From Sequoia sempervirens (Eukaryota > Streptophyta > Pinopsida > Cupressales > Cupressaceae), in NCBI GenBank assembly GCA_007258455.2, contig VDFB02193867.1:531314751-531378750 (forward strand): 64,000 bases of DNA. Reading direction: 5' to 3'. The position numbers and the translations under genes were made by a program. Below, in pieces: positions 46,507 through 57,825 of the stretch. How positions within the stretch are numbered: the stretch's first letter is position 1; the number at the start of each line of letters is the position of its first letter. The notes under the pieces are model-generated. The model was not told the DNA's origin. It was given only the letters and a program-made list of their open reading frames with translations, and searched no databases.

Positions 46507-46992
46507 TCAACTAATCTTGATCAGATTGTAAAATTTTACATGTGCCATCCTTCGATGCCATAGCCAACTTTCATTAACTTGAGATACAAAACATTGATCA
46601 TCAACACCCTTAAGTTGATAAATGTTTCCATATGTTCTTCTTCCTACAACTACCATAATTCCTGACCTTTTTCTGATCTCACAGGTATTATCCTGAAACA
46701 CAAGCTTAAATCCTTTGCTACACATTTGTCCAACACTCAAGAGATTATTCCTTAATCCCTTAACATAATAGACATCATCGGTACCATGTTTTCCATCAAA
46801 ACTAATTGTTCCTTTTCCAACAATCTTTGCACCAGAATCATCTCCAAACATGACTAATCCTCCATCATACATTTCAATTTTAGTAAACTTACTTTTGTCT
46901 CTGGTCATGTGATTTGAGAAACCACTGTCAATCACCCAATAGTCTTCATTTTGTCTAGCATGAAAGGAAGTAACCAAGCTACCTTTTATCAC
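46507..46992 (-). pseudogene. Copia protease and pre-integrase domain
   Basis: A 161-codon frame. WVIDSGFSNHMTRDKSKFT contains the D-S-G protease active site. VYYVKGLRNNLLSVGQMCSK ends the protease. SWLWHRRMAHVKFYNLIKIS is the GAG_pre-integrase block with its H-x4-H. No stop interrupts these motifs, but the neighbours are in other frames. Confidence 0.92.
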
Positions 46993-47066
46993 TTCCTTCT
47001 TGTTTTACGGACCACATTCCTTTGCACATCTTCCATGGCTAGTAGACACTGATTTATTCTCTAAGG

Positions 47067-47324
47067 CTAGAAACAAGCATTCATCAGTATCACCCTCAAA
47101 ATTAGATTCATCATCATAATTTCGGCATCTTCTCTAACATAATACAATTTCTTGAACTTTTTATCCTTTTTGTCTTTATTGTCTCTTCTCTTCTTGTGTG
47201 TGGCTCTAGTTGGAAATCTTGAAGCATAGTGACCAATATTTCCATAGCTGAAACATTTAAAAGGTAACATACATTTGTACTTACCACTACCTTTCTTCAA
47301 CTTCCTTGTAAAATTTTCTTCCAA
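47067..47324 (-). pseudogene. Copia nucleocapsid (zinc knuckle) region
   Basis: A basic stretch (RKLKKGSGKYK) leads to FKCFSYGNIGHYASRFPTR, which aligns to CxxCGxxGHxxxxC with the second and third Cys replaced by Tyr and Arg or Ser. The knuckle is therefore damaged. A Lys/Asp run (KKRRDNKDKKDKKFKK) follows. Confidence 0.75.
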
Positions 47325-47399
47325 CTCTTTTGAACTATCACCATCTGGATCATCTTCTATCTTTGTAGCTTTGAAGGTTTATTCTATTTTCTCCTTTTC

Positions 47400-47980
47400 T
47401 TTTCCAAATTTCCTCATTTCAAATGTAGTCAAGGTGCCAAATAATTGTTCTTTAGTGAATTATTAGGATCATAGACTTCCTCAATAGCTAATACCTTATC
47501 ATTGTAACTCTTTGGTAGTGTCATTAGGATCTTCTCCATTACATCTTCATCTGTTAGAGTACCACCTTGAATTTTGACTTCATTTACTACAATATCAACC
47601 CTCTAAAAATAGCTTGCAATGTATTCACCTTCATCCATTTTCAAGTTCTCATATCTGTGCTTAGCTATTAGCTTCTTTGATAATTTAACTCTATCATTTC
47701 CTTCATAGATATCTTTCAACTTCTCCCAAACTTCATAAGTAGTGCCCAATGAAATAAATTTTGTCAACTCAGTCTTAGATAAAGCACTACAGATTGCATA
47801 CCTTGCTTTTTCATTTTCTTCATAGGAAGAAATATCATTTGTAGAAGAAGGACCACTTATCGACACAACATATTTTGTCTCAACAGCTTTCCAATTCTTG
47901 TAACCAAGAGAGATCAAGTAACATCTCATTTGCACTTTCTAGAAATAGTAATCAGATCCATCAAACATAGGGAATGTCAA
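47400..47980 (-). pseudogene. Copia gag (UBN2-type)
   Basis: The 110-codon frame 47935-47603 reads MRCYLISLGYKNWKAVETKY, ARYAICSALSKTELTKFISL, TYEVWEKLKDIYEGNDRVK and AKHRYENLKMDEGEYIASYF, the pattern of plant copia gag (W-x-L-x3-Y, then a KL-x2-L stretch). Upstream, to about 47980, LTFPMFDGSDYYF extends it. Downstream to 47400 there is further gag sequence in shifted frames (ILMTLPKSYNDKV-like). Confidence 0.85.
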
Positions 47981-48032
47981 TTTGTGTGTCATCAGATCTA
48001 CCTCAAGCAATTAAGCTCTTCTCTGAGGAACC

Positions 48033-48049
48033 AAAGCTATGATACCAAT
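48033..48049 (-). promoter_or_regulatory. Primer binding site of copia element (initiator tRNA-Met type)
   Basis: On the - strand, TTGGTATCATAGCTTTGG begins one base after the LTR end CAACA. It differs by one base from the TGGTATCAGAGC site used by most plant copia elements. Confidence 0.85.
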
Positions 48050-48850
48050 TGTTGAAATGCACATGAAAACTAAGAGGGGGGGTGAATCAGTTTCCACCAA
48101 TCACATCCACAAAACTCAAATAATTATTAACTCCACATCCACTTTAATTTTTTATAAAGTATGAGCATGAAGTACAGATAACAAAAATCAATATCAACAC
48201 AAGAAACTCCATATTTATGTGGAAAATAGAATAAGGGAAAAACCACGGTGAGGATTAACTCACAATATAAGAGTAATTGTAAAACTAATTACAAGAAGCT
48301 CACTACCCAAAATAGGACTCATTATTTGGATAGGACTCACTTTCCAATAGGGAGGCTCATTACTTATAGATATAGAAAGATAGAAAGAAGAATGTTACAT
48401 AGAGAAAAATATCTCAATGCAAAAGAAGATCCACCACAACAACTTCCACAAATTTGCAACCTTGATCAGAGAATTGTAAACACCATCAACTCACTGCTTT
48501 TAGGAGTTTAACAGATTAAAGTACTATTGCCTCAATTCACTTTCACACACACTTGCTTCTCACACTTGTTGTGCACAAACCTTAACATCTTGTCTTGTAT
48601 GTATACCATCTTGAACCTTAGAAACTTTCTTCGAGGTTGATACACACGCTTCAATTTACAAATTCAAACTAGGTTGGCAACTCAATATTCCCTTGATGGA
48701 AGAGAATGAGGGTGGACCAAACCAACACTTAACCAAGACCCAAAATAGCATCTTGAATCAATCACACACTTCCTCAATTGATACTTATCCTTTGCATGAT
48801 GTGTAGACACCAAGTCGGCCAAACCTAATGAAAATGCAAATCAACTTTAG
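48050..48850 (-). repeat. Copia 5' LTR, truncated
   Basis: In + coordinates it starts TGTTGAAATGCAC and matches 10705-11508, with 7 differences in the first 60 bases. The match stops near AAATCAACTTTA (48839-48850). About 750 bases of the LTR's outer end are missing relative to the split 3' LTR, so this copy has lost most of U3. Confidence 0.85.
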
Positions 48851-50260
48851 GATTTTTGCACTTTTTTGTGGTCAACCCGATTTTTAGGAAAAGGGCCTGC
48901 TAATGAGATACATCCCACAAGGGAGAACTCATGTAAGCAACTCTAAAAGCACATTTACTAGTGGGCTATATAAAGTTTGTGAAATTGAAAGAATGTAGCT
49001 CATATCTAGGCGAGAATAGCATACTGTGCCTCATCCTTGTTCGAATGTAATGAGTTGGGAAGGAACGGCTAAAGTCTTAAGTGGCTTACATTTGATCCAT
49101 ACGTTGTAGTGTTCATAGTTGTCACTAAGAACCTTGTTTTAGAAGCTTATCCAGTTTTTTGAAACGTCCTTCAAAGTAGTGCATGGGAATAACACCATTC
49201 CTATAAGTTCCTTACCATGTCAGATCTATAGTTGAGACATAAAGCAGAAAGGGAATGGACTCTTTTTTCTTGGAGTATCAAGACAGAACATTTCCTTGAT
49301 ATATCCTATTTGTTCCCTCTATAAATTTGATTCAATCACTCCTTCAAGGGTGAGGTAATCCTATAGAGAAGAGAATACCTTTTATTCCTTATGATGTGTT
49401 GATTGATAAATCTAAAAGATATCACATTGGATCTCAAATTGTCTATTGTATGCATCACTTTCCATCAAAAGCATCAGATCAAACATGAATCTCAAAATTG
49501 CAAACTTATCCAACAAATTGTTGTCAAAGAAACTAGAAATTTTGGAAACAAATTCACTACTATCAGTTCTACCACTCTTGTTCTAGAAAATTACCATTGT
49601 TTTCCTAAGTTTTCACCACTTCTATAAAAAAATTTCACTATTTTTCTCATTGTTTCACCAACCACATATTCTAAACAAAGACCACTATTGCTAGAAGTGT
49701 CAGCATTGTTCTGAAAAATCAACTACTACTATCCTAAAAATTACTGCTATTGTTCTAAAAGTTATCACTATTGTCCTATATTCTAGTGCAAATCAAAATT
49801 GGTTCAAAACTACTTAATCCATCATCCTTTGAAACACAAACAATCAAACCTGCAACAAATCATATCAGCATCTTTTCACACCCATCAACAAATCAAAACA
49901 TCAACCTAGTTTTAAGACACAAATCAAACACAACAACTTGGATTATCCTCTTGCTCTCATTTTATAGGATATTAACATCAACCTTTGTTTGCAACCTCAA
50001 GGCTAGTTCAAGTAGAGTATCAACATATGCACTAAAAATAGAGCAAAATATCAATCCAAATCTTGTACACTTTTTGTCCTAAGATTAGCGTTATATCAAA
50101 ACATCCAAAATCACTCATACTCTATGGTCTTGAGCATCAAACATATAATCCATAGAAAACCATTATCAAAACTTTGACCAAAATGCTTTCACACATCATC
50201 TTCATACATCATTTTAACAAAAAAATACCTAAAACAAAACACCATCCCTTTTCATAATTA
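48851..50260 (+). other. Leader of level 1 Tat-like element after the copia insertion
   Basis: No coding frame with family features. The stretch from about 49600 repeats CACTATT-like phrases (CACTATTTTTCTC, CCACTATTGCTAG, CTACTATCC, TCACTATTGTCC). It presumably continues the leader broken at 10704. Confidence 0.45.
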
Positions 50261-52612
50261 GTGATCACAAAATTTACCAAGGTCTTGAACTTGTTTATGA
50301 CAACAACGAGATCTCAACACAGGAAAAGAATGGAAGCAAACAAGACTAGTTCTAGTGCACCCAAGACAAACACCACTACTGAGGAACCTCAATCATGGGG
50401 TTACAATCCAAATGAACTTTCAACTCCTCAAGGACAACCCACATTTAAAGCTAACCAAAACCAACCACCTAGTGAGGATGAAATACTCCTTAGACATCAA
50501 GAAGGAATTGCTAGACAAAATCAACCTCCTGGTTCTCAAACTTACACCATAGAAGAATATGATAGTGACAAGGAACTTACTGATGAAAAACTCTTAGAGC
50601 ACTCCCAAGATCCTAATATGAAGAAAATTATGGAAAAAAATCTTGGAAATAATGCTAACTAGTGTTTCCTTACACTAGCACAAAATGGTGCCAAACTACC
50701 CATATAATTTAACATGAAAATTCTTAAAGATCCTAACCTCATTCCATTAGGAGATCAAATAGTGGTTTGACAGATACCAAAACCAATGGTCAATCCTAAG
50801 ATACCACCCTTGTTCTCACAAAAAAATGATCAATATAAACCACAACATATGGATAACCCAATGTTTAGGCAACCATCACAAATTGAGCAAGCAATGGTAG
50901 CTCAACAACATCAAGGAAATTCAACTCAAAACATACCACCCCACAATATTGTGTAGAACATGGGAGGAATTCCAATGGACCAACAAGGTAACATCCCATC
51001 ACAAGGACAATACATTCTACAAAAAACATCATATTATGACCCTTCAAATAATGCACACTATTACCAAGAGCAATCACAACAAAATTCACAACAAGGTGTA
51101 CCCCAAATGCACTGCCAAGGTACTCCTCAAGTTCCACAACAACAAGGTGTACCCCAAATGCACTACCAAGGTACTCCTCAAGTTCAACAACAACACCAAG
51201 GTGTACCCCAAATGAACTACCAAGGTACTCCTCAAAATCAACAACATCAAGGTATACCCCAAACACATCATCAAGGTATTCCTCAACAATAAAACCAAGG
51301 TGTAACCCAAATGAACTAACAAGGTACTCCTCAAAATCAACAACATCAAGCTATACGCCAAATTCATTATCAAGGTATTCCTCAACAACAACACCAAGGT
51401 GTACCCCAAACCAACTACCAAGGTACTCCTCAAATTCCACAACACCAAGGTATACCCCAAACGCACTCCCAAGGCATACCCCAAACACAACATCATGGTA
51501 TTCCACAAACCCAAACTCAAACTCCTATTCCACAACAACAAGGTGTACCTCAAATGCAACACCATGGCATCCCTCAAAAAAAATATCAAGAAGTTCCACA
51601 CAATCAATACCAAGGAGAACCTAAAAATCAATATCAGGGTGTACCACAAACTCAACATACCTACAACACACAATAAGGACTCAATCTTCCTTACACACAA
51701 CATGTTCATGAGGGTCCCATACCTACATAATATCTCATTTATGTCCAAACAAATTTCATAGGACAACAAGGATACAACGTAAAAAATCCTCAATGAAGCA
51801 CACCAACTAACAACATAAGTGTCCAACTACAAACCCTCAACCAAAGAATATCATAAATCCAAAATGGAAAGCAAAAGAAGAGTTATGCTCTACAAGATAT
51901 TTTTCCATATCCTTTTGATCAAAACTTATCTATGATACCTTTCCCCAAGGGCTTTGAAATACCAAAATTTGACAAATATAGGGGAAGAGGGGATCTAATA
52001 GAGAACGTGCAGGAATTCTTAGTAGCTTGCATGGATCTATAGTGCAATGATACCTATTTAATGAGGATTTTCCCATGAAGTCTCGGTGGGGCCACTATAG
52101 AGTGGTTCTCTTGTATGTCGCCTAGTATCAAGACATTTGATGAGTTGTCATACAAATTTGTCAATCATTTCTCATACAACATAGAGCAAGATATAACTAT
52201 CACCAATCTCTATAAAATTGAACAAATTCAAGGTGAATCATTTGCTTCATATCTACAAAGATGGAGACACAAAGCCAGCAAATGTAAATAGCCCATTCCA
52301 GAGAAATAGCTTGTAGACATCTTTATCTCTAATGTACAAATGAACAGTAACTACCAACTCACAGTGTTGTGCCCTAGTAACTTTGAAGAGAATATTGAAA
52401 AATATTTGGTCATCGAAAGACCTCTCATTGCAAGGGGAGTAATTAAAGTTTACAACCCCAAATACCAAGCTTCTACTTCAAATGACAAACCAAAAATATG
52501 GGAAAAGAAGAAAAATGTAACCAATGAAGGAGTGGTTGATGCCAAGGTTGTACAAAACATACAACCTTCCAATGGCCCACAAAATAATGTTCAAACAACA
52601 CAATAAAGCTAT
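50261..52612 (+). pseudogene. Level 1 Tat-like gag
   Basis: A polar N-terminal part (MTTTRSQHRKRMEANKTS, acidic DSDKELTDEKLLEHSQDPN) ends at 50662. A Gln/Pro repeat region follows at 51092-51660. The Retrotrans_gag domain at about 51890-52440 reads IPFPKGFEIPKFDKYRGRGD, TIEWFSCMSPSIKTFDELSY, FVNHFSYNIEQDI and SFASYLQRWRHKASKC, with stops at about 52040, 52078, 52290 and 52310. Nearly all pieces share one frame, so damage here is mostly nonsense changes. It would form the particle shell. Confidence 0.85.
51092..51660 (+). repeat. Tandem repeat in gag, encoding QGVPQxxYQGTPQ units
   Basis: About ten diverged units of 48-54 bases, each with CAAGGTGTACCCCAAATG and CAAGGTACTCCTCAA, separated by CAACAACAAC-type links. 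In the gag frame they read QGVPQMHYQGTPQVQQQ. Units differ by whole codons, which suggests they were once under coding constraint. Confidence 0.85.
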
Positions 52613-52764
52613 GCACCAAACAACCAACTCAGTTACCCCTAAAACAACCAACCAAACAACCAAAAACCAAATCAAGAACAATATGATCAAAGAAGATCAC
52701 CAAGGCAATATGGACAACCTAGAAGAAAATTCACTCCATTGGGAGGACCCTTTGAGCTGATTAT

Positions 52765-53163
52765 GTGCAAACTCGTCCAAAAAAACTTATCAAGATTAAT
52801 GATAGAGAAAGCTACGAGGAGCCAAGCTTCAAACCCCCTTGGTATAACAAGAAAAACCAATGTGAATTTCACAAGATCAAGGGTCATACCACCAACAATT
52901 GCATGAGGCTCAAAAACATTGTGCAAGAATTAATACAAAAAGAGGAGGTCGACATAGAACATTGTAATGAAAATAAAGACTTAAAAATATACAAGGATCC
53001 TATCCTTGACCATTCTAGGGGAAATGAAAAGGGTAAAGGGAAACATTACTGTAAATCCAACTTTTCCTATGATGAACTCATAGGAAACATCTCTCAAGGC
53101 AATCATATCATCAATGTTGTAACCATATTAGGAAAAGATCTTGACTGTAATGTAACTACATGA
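52765..53163 (+). pseudogene. Tat-like nucleocapsid region
   Basis: PSFKPPWYNKKNQCEFHKIK continues to GHTTNNCMRLKNIVQELI. This C-x2-H ... H-x4-C arrangement is the variant zinc knuckle found at the gag end of Tat-type elements. Frame +1 relative to gag, so an indel lies between 52612 and 52765. Confidence 0.75.
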
Positions 53164-53233
53164 AGAGGGGAGTCACAATCCAAGGAGCCCCACCCCAAGA
53201 AAAAGCCACAAGCCATCAAATGGCTAAAACATT

Positions 53234-53860
53234 ATGGAACAATTAAAGAAAACTCTTACATTAATCTCCATCCTTGAGCTTTTGAATTTGTCGCCAAGAC
53301 ATAAAGAAATCTTGGAGAAATCCCTTATCGAAACATCAATCCCTAATGACCTTAACACTGATCAGTTTCAAGCCATGGTTGGAATTATCACCTCCACCCA
53401 TCACTTAGTCTTTTCTAAGAAATTCCTTCCACAAAAATCTTTCCACAATCAAGCTCTCTATCTAGGATTTTTTGTCCATAAACATAAGGTCAAGAGAGTA
53501 CTAATAGATAATAGTGCACACTTAAACATTGTACCCTTAAATTAGTAAAACAACTAGGATATTATGATGACATAATAGATAAAATAAAAAGTATCACCAT
53601 AAGGGCTTATGATGATATGTAGAGAAACTCAGAAGGAACAATCAAACCTCCTATTCAAATAGGACCAGTGATAGCAAAGACAACATTCCAAGTATTGGAT
53701 CTTGAGCTACCATAAAACCTTCTCTTGGGACAACCATGGGTCCATGCCTTACAAGCAGTCTCTTCCACATTCCATCAATGCTTAAAATTTCCTTATAATC
53801 ATATGGAAATTACAAAATGTACTGACCCTAAACCTTTTCATTACTGCACAAAATTAGAAG
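53234..53860 (+). pseudogene. Tat-like aspartic protease
   Basis: LYLGFFVHKHKVKRVLIDNS is followed by AHLNIVPLN: the active site reads D-N-S-A where D-x-G-A is expected, so it is probably inactive. A TAG at 53543 and a frame change follow. Then IKPPIQIGPVIAKTTFQVLD, LLLGQPWVHALQAVSSTFHQ and LKFPYNHMEI give the C-terminal half. Confidence 0.8.
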
Positions 53861-54119
53861 AGAAGTACAAAAAGATTCTTCAAATACCCAACAATGATAT
53901 ATCTTTCCACTCTTTTTCATATGTTGACCCATCATCACTACCTTCGTTCTCCACTACACCTTCATCAAGTGAGCCACCAAAATCTGATCTCAAGATCCAA
54001 GTGCTTCATAAGGGTTGTTGAGAATATCATTTCAACCAATCCTTTTGCATTGGAATGCTTCCCCAACACCAAAGACTTATGGAAGACTGATATAGATCAA
54101 GCATGTTCAAGTTGTTACA

Positions 54120-54390
54120 ATGGAAGTTAAACTCACTATTTTCACCAAGTGGGGAGACATGCAAGATGAAGAAGTGTTCGAAGAAGACCTGTCTTCATGG
54201 ATTTACAAAGAAGAAGGATATGAGAAACCACTACTTCCTCTCCCTATTGATCAAAACAATAAAGGATATCAAATAGCAAAAAGAATGGGGTTCACTAGAA
54301 AAGGTGGCCTTGGTCTACATGAACAAGGTATAAGAGAACCAGTTATCATAGAAAAGCGCTAGAAGAATCTTGGACTAAACTATGGTTCCT
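54120..54390 (+). pseudogene. G-patch domain downstream of protease (Tat-like element)
   Basis: In the 80-codon frame, residues 49-75 read GYQIAKRMGFTRKGGLGLHE and then QGIREPV; NLGL follows after the stop. The spacing of glycines (GxxxxxxMGxxxxGGLGxxxxGI) is that of a G-patch, an RNA/helicase-binding module known in some retroviral proteases and in cellular splicing factors. An acidic/aromatic segment (DEEVFEEDLSSWIYKEEGYE) precedes it. Confidence 0.7.
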
Positions 54391-55091
54391 TGGACATGAT
54401 TACCCCAAGCACCGAAAGCACCTCTAATGGGGAAGGAGCTCCTTCTACCGTTGTTGATACATCAAATGATTACGACCGTTTAGATGACTACTTGTATATC
54501 CAAAACATATTTGGAAACCTTAACATAAATACCATCATTACTGAACCTACATTTGAAGATTAAAACACTGAAATTGATTCCAATGAATACAAATGGGATT
54601 CTTGTGCCTCTAGTGATTATAATATAGATACCCTATGGATCCTTGATAAATTTGATATCCCTACCCTATCTACGACCTCCATAAGCTTTGCTAATGCCAG
54701 TGATAAAATTCCCTTGCTTTTCCCATAGTTAATAGACTGGGACCAACAACATCATACACCTATTTTGGACTCATTCCAAAACAATGAAGCTATCGCGGAG
54801 TTCATGAGACTTCAAACTAATATACCACAAGGAGATCATAAGGCCAGTTTTGTAATGGATCTTGATCAAGGAGCATATTTTGGAGGGGATATTGTGTCCT
54901 CCAATTGCAAAAATAAATTTAAAAATTTAAAAATCAAAAAGAGGTCCCTTAAATAAAACCACAATGTGGCTATATCAGATCAAGAAAAGAGAAAAACAAA
55001 GGACATATTTGAGGGTGAAAACCTCTTTGAGTTGCCTGAAGATGGAGGATTCAATCTCCCCATTATAGAATATTAAGAAAAATCAACACTC
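54391..55091 (+). pseudogene. Linker between protease/G-patch and RT
   Basis: Acidic, Asn/Asp-rich broken frames (FGNLNINTIITEP, EIDSNEYKWDSC, DLDQGAYFGGDIV). No domain recognised. The position and composition match the long spacer that Tat-type elements carry before RT. Confidence 0.55.
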
Positions 55092-55523
55092 TTGGTTGAA
55101 TTTTTTGAACCTATCAACGTGGGTACAATAGAGACACCAAAAATAACATATCATGCAACTTCCCTCGATCCTGAGGAAAAGATAAACTTCTCAAAATTCA
55201 TTAATGAACAGAAAATCAACTTTGCATTGACATATGCAGACATGCCGGGGTTAGATCCAGCTTTGGTGGTACATCACCTAATAGTGTTCCCTGGAGCTAA
55301 ACTTATCAAACAAAAGCTACACAAGATGTACCCACAGATAGCACTTTTGGTCAAAGTGGAGCTTTAGAAACTTCTAGATGTGGGCTTCATCACACCCATC
55401 AACTATCCTAAGTGGGTATCTAACCTTGTACCAGTGTCAAAACCCACTAGGGGCATACAGATCTACATAAACTTTAGGGATCTCAACAAGGCATGCCCTA
55501 AGGATGACTTCCCCCTACCCATC
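55092..55523 (+). pseudogene. Tat-like RT, N-terminal part
   Basis: FALTYADMPGLDPALVVHHL, VKVEL-stop-KLLDVGFITPI, KWVSNLVPVSKPTRGIQIYI, NFRDLNKACPKDDFPLP. This matches Tat RT up to the FPLP block, where the reading breaks at the insertion that starts at 55524. One TAG at about 55366. Confidence 0.88.
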
Positions 55524-56718
55524 ATCGAGGTAAATGCAAGAAGATGATTCTACAAGACGTCGAAGTTTTTTCCTTAGCAAAAAACTCAAAATTGGCTTCA
55601 ACAAAATGGGATCTTGTTTAGGTTTGGGGCCCCAAGCCAAAAATGGGATCCCATTTTTTTAAAAATGGGATCTCATTTCATAAAAAATTATTTATTTATA
55701 TTTTTTTTAAAACGGGATAAACGAGGTCCTGTTTCAAAAAAGCATAAAAAAATTGTGCTTTTAAGAAATGGGATCACGTTTTAAAAAGGGATCTCATCTC
55801 ATAAAAACATAAAAATAATATTTTTTTATGAAACGGGATCCCATTTTTTAAAATTTGAATTTTTGGTCAAGTTTTTGTTTCTTTTTCAGTTTAGGAAAAG
55901 GCTTTGGGACCCAAACCTAGGCCCTGGACCTAGTTTGACCTACAAGTTGAAGGTCTTGGCAATGCCACAAGAAAATAGTGACTTTGGGCATATGTTGACT
56001 TTTTTTTGCATAATTTTTGGACAAAATTAAAACCCATTATAGATGAGACCGTGTAGATTCCAAATATGTAAAAAAAATTTACAATTGGATTTTTTTTCTA
56101 TTTTTCAATTAATTTTTGATGAAACGGGTCCATAAACTTGAATTATTAGGGGTTTTTAGTATTTTAATAACTTTTTATTAACATAATTTTTTGAAAATAA
56201 AATTGTACGAAAGCGTACTTCAGACAATTCTTTTCAATTTAAAAAAAATCAAAGAATGATAAATTTAGGTCATCTTATGCATGACATACACGATGATTTT
56301 TCAAAACACCAAATATGGCCAATAAAAAATTAAAAAAATATTCAATAAAAAATTATAAAAAAATATGGAAAGTGTACTTCAGTGAGTTACAAATCTTTTC
56401 CCAAAAGGATTTAAAAAAATATGATTATTTAGGTCAAAATATGGATGACGTACACATGCATGGTCTAGTAAAAAAAAAGTGACTTTTAAACACTGGTTTT
56501 TAGAAATGCCTATTGAAAATCAATTTGTATCATCTGGGTATTGAAATAAATTACATATGTAGAAACTAGACTCTAAGTACTACATTTTATGACCAATGAA
56601 TTTTTTTAAGATTCCATCTCTAAGTGCTTCAAATTTTAAGGTCAAATGTGAAAAATTCTAAAAAATCAAGGAAAACACGCACTTTTTGGCCAAAAAGTGG
56701 ACTCAACTTCTTGCCAGC
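55524..56718. mobile_element. 1.2-kb noncoding insertion inside the Tat-like RT
   Basis: ACCCATC occurs on both sides (55517-55523 and 56719-56725), and removing one copy plus the insert restores the RT wording. Near its ends are inverted sequences GCAAGAAGATGATTCTAC (55536-55553) and its near complement (56697-56714; 15 of 18 match). The inside is very AT-rich, with several AAAATGGGATCCCATTTT-type palindromes. It has no coding frame. A non-autonomous DNA transposon is the likeliest reading. It also starts near GAGGTAAAT and ends TTGCCAG, like an intron, but splicing there would shift the RT frame. Confidence 0.6.
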
Positions 56719-57300
56719 ACCCATCGACATGATTGTTGACCTAATTGTAGTGCATTAAATGCTTTCACTGATGGATGGTTTTTATGGATACAATCAAATC
56801 AAGCTAGCCCCCAAAGATCAACATAGAACAACTTTCACCTATGCATGGGGAACCTTTTGCTAGAACATCATGCCATTCGTTTTGAAGAATGTAGGGGGTA
56901 CCTACCAATGAGCAATGACCACCATTTTCCATGATATGTTGCACATCATCATGGAGGACTATGTGGACAACATATTAGCAAAATCAATCAAAATAAAAGA
57001 TCATCTAGCTAACCTAGCCAAGGTATTTGACAGACTAGAGGAATACAACATGCATCTCAATCTAAAGAAGTGCATATTTGGTGTGACATCTAGGAAAATG
57101 TTGGGTTGCATTATATCAAGAAGAGGTATCAAGGTGGATCTCACCAAGGTTAAAGCTATCCTAGAAATGCCTCCTCCAAAAACATTGAAACAATTGTGAA
57201 GTCTACAAGGTAAGCTTCAATCCATCAGAAGGTTCATCACACAGTTAGCAAATAAGTGTCATCCATTCACCCATTTTCTACATAATGACATAACATTCAA
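56719..57300 (+). pseudogene. Tat-like RT, C-terminal part
   Basis: PIDMIVDLIVVH-stop-MLSLMDGFYGYNQIKLAP, TTFTYAWGTFC, then the frame at 56915: LHIIMEDYVDNILAKSIKIK. The catalytic YVDD is changed to YVDN, so the enzyme would be dead even without the stops. MHLNLKKCIFGVTSRKMLGC follows. Confidence 0.88.
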
Positions 57301-57825
57301 ATGGGATGGTAGATGTGATTAGACTTTCCAACAAGTCAAGGATTATTTTCTCACTCCTCTAGTGTTGATGCCTCCAATTCAAGATAAGACAATCATCTTG
57401 TATGTATCTATGACAATGGCAACTTTATGAGCTCTACTAGTGCAAGTGGATGACCAAAACAAGGAAAGAGTAGTATACTATATCAGTCAAACCCTAGTGG
57501 GATTGAATTAAACTATACACCCATATAAATAGCATGGCTATCTGTTGTCTTCACAGCATAGAATTTTAGGCACTACATATTAAATAGGCAAGTAAAGTTG
57601 ATATTGAAAGTGGATCTCTTAAAGTATCTATTGGTAAAGAAAGCTCTAACAGAGAGGATCGCTAAGTGGGTAATGATACTTAGTGAATTTAACATTAAAT
57701 ACATTAACATAAAATCCATAAAAGGACAAGTAATAGCAAATCAATTAGCAGATGCACCGATGGAAGATCATCAGCCTCTAGTATCAGAATTTCTAGATGA
57801 AAATATACTTATAATTGATTAGTCA
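57300..57825 (+). pseudogene. Tat-like RT-linked RNase H, decayed
   Basis: WDGRCD-stop-TFQQVKDYF, ILYVSMTMATL, RVVYYISQTL and later AKWVMILSEFNIKYINIKSI with GQVIANQLADAP. The SVSEHA-like first motif lacks the catalytic Asp, as usual for this RNase H in Tat elements. Several stops. Confidence 0.75.

Larger units (their letters stand above)
10705..48850 (-). mobile_element. Level 2: Ty1/copia element, split by level 3
   Basis: On the - strand the order is truncated 5' LTR (48850-48050), tRNA-Met-type primer site, gag, protease, integrase, RT, RNase H (47980-44050), polypurine tract (43726-43715) and 3' LTR (43714-43609 plus 12144-10705). Integrase before RT is diagnostic of Ty1/copia. LTR ends are TGTTG...CAACA. 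Its coding region has stops and several frame changes. The 5' LTR stops about 750 bases short of the length inferred from the split 3' LTR, so the element lost its upstream end and no target duplication can be read. Confidence 0.9.

Noticed and set aside
48031..48049. A tRNA-Met-like sequence.
   Set aside because: Only the 18 bases complementary to the tRNA 3' end are present, next to an LTR. It is a primer binding site, not a tRNA gene.
51092..51660. Regular repeats that might suggest a CRISPR-like array.
   Set aside because: The units encode protein repeats in the gag frame, the spacers are also repeats, and the DNA is eukaryotic.
51086..51826. A 246-codon open frame on the - strand, hydrophobic and repetitive.
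   Set aside because: It is the antisense of the QGVPQ coding repeat in gag. Repetition in one frame keeps the opposite frame open by chance.
55530..56717. An Ogre-type intron in the RT (GAG/GTAAAT to TTGCCAG).
   Set aside because: Joining at those sites shifts the RT frame, whereas removing the insert at the ACCCATC repeats restores it. Kept only as an alternative.
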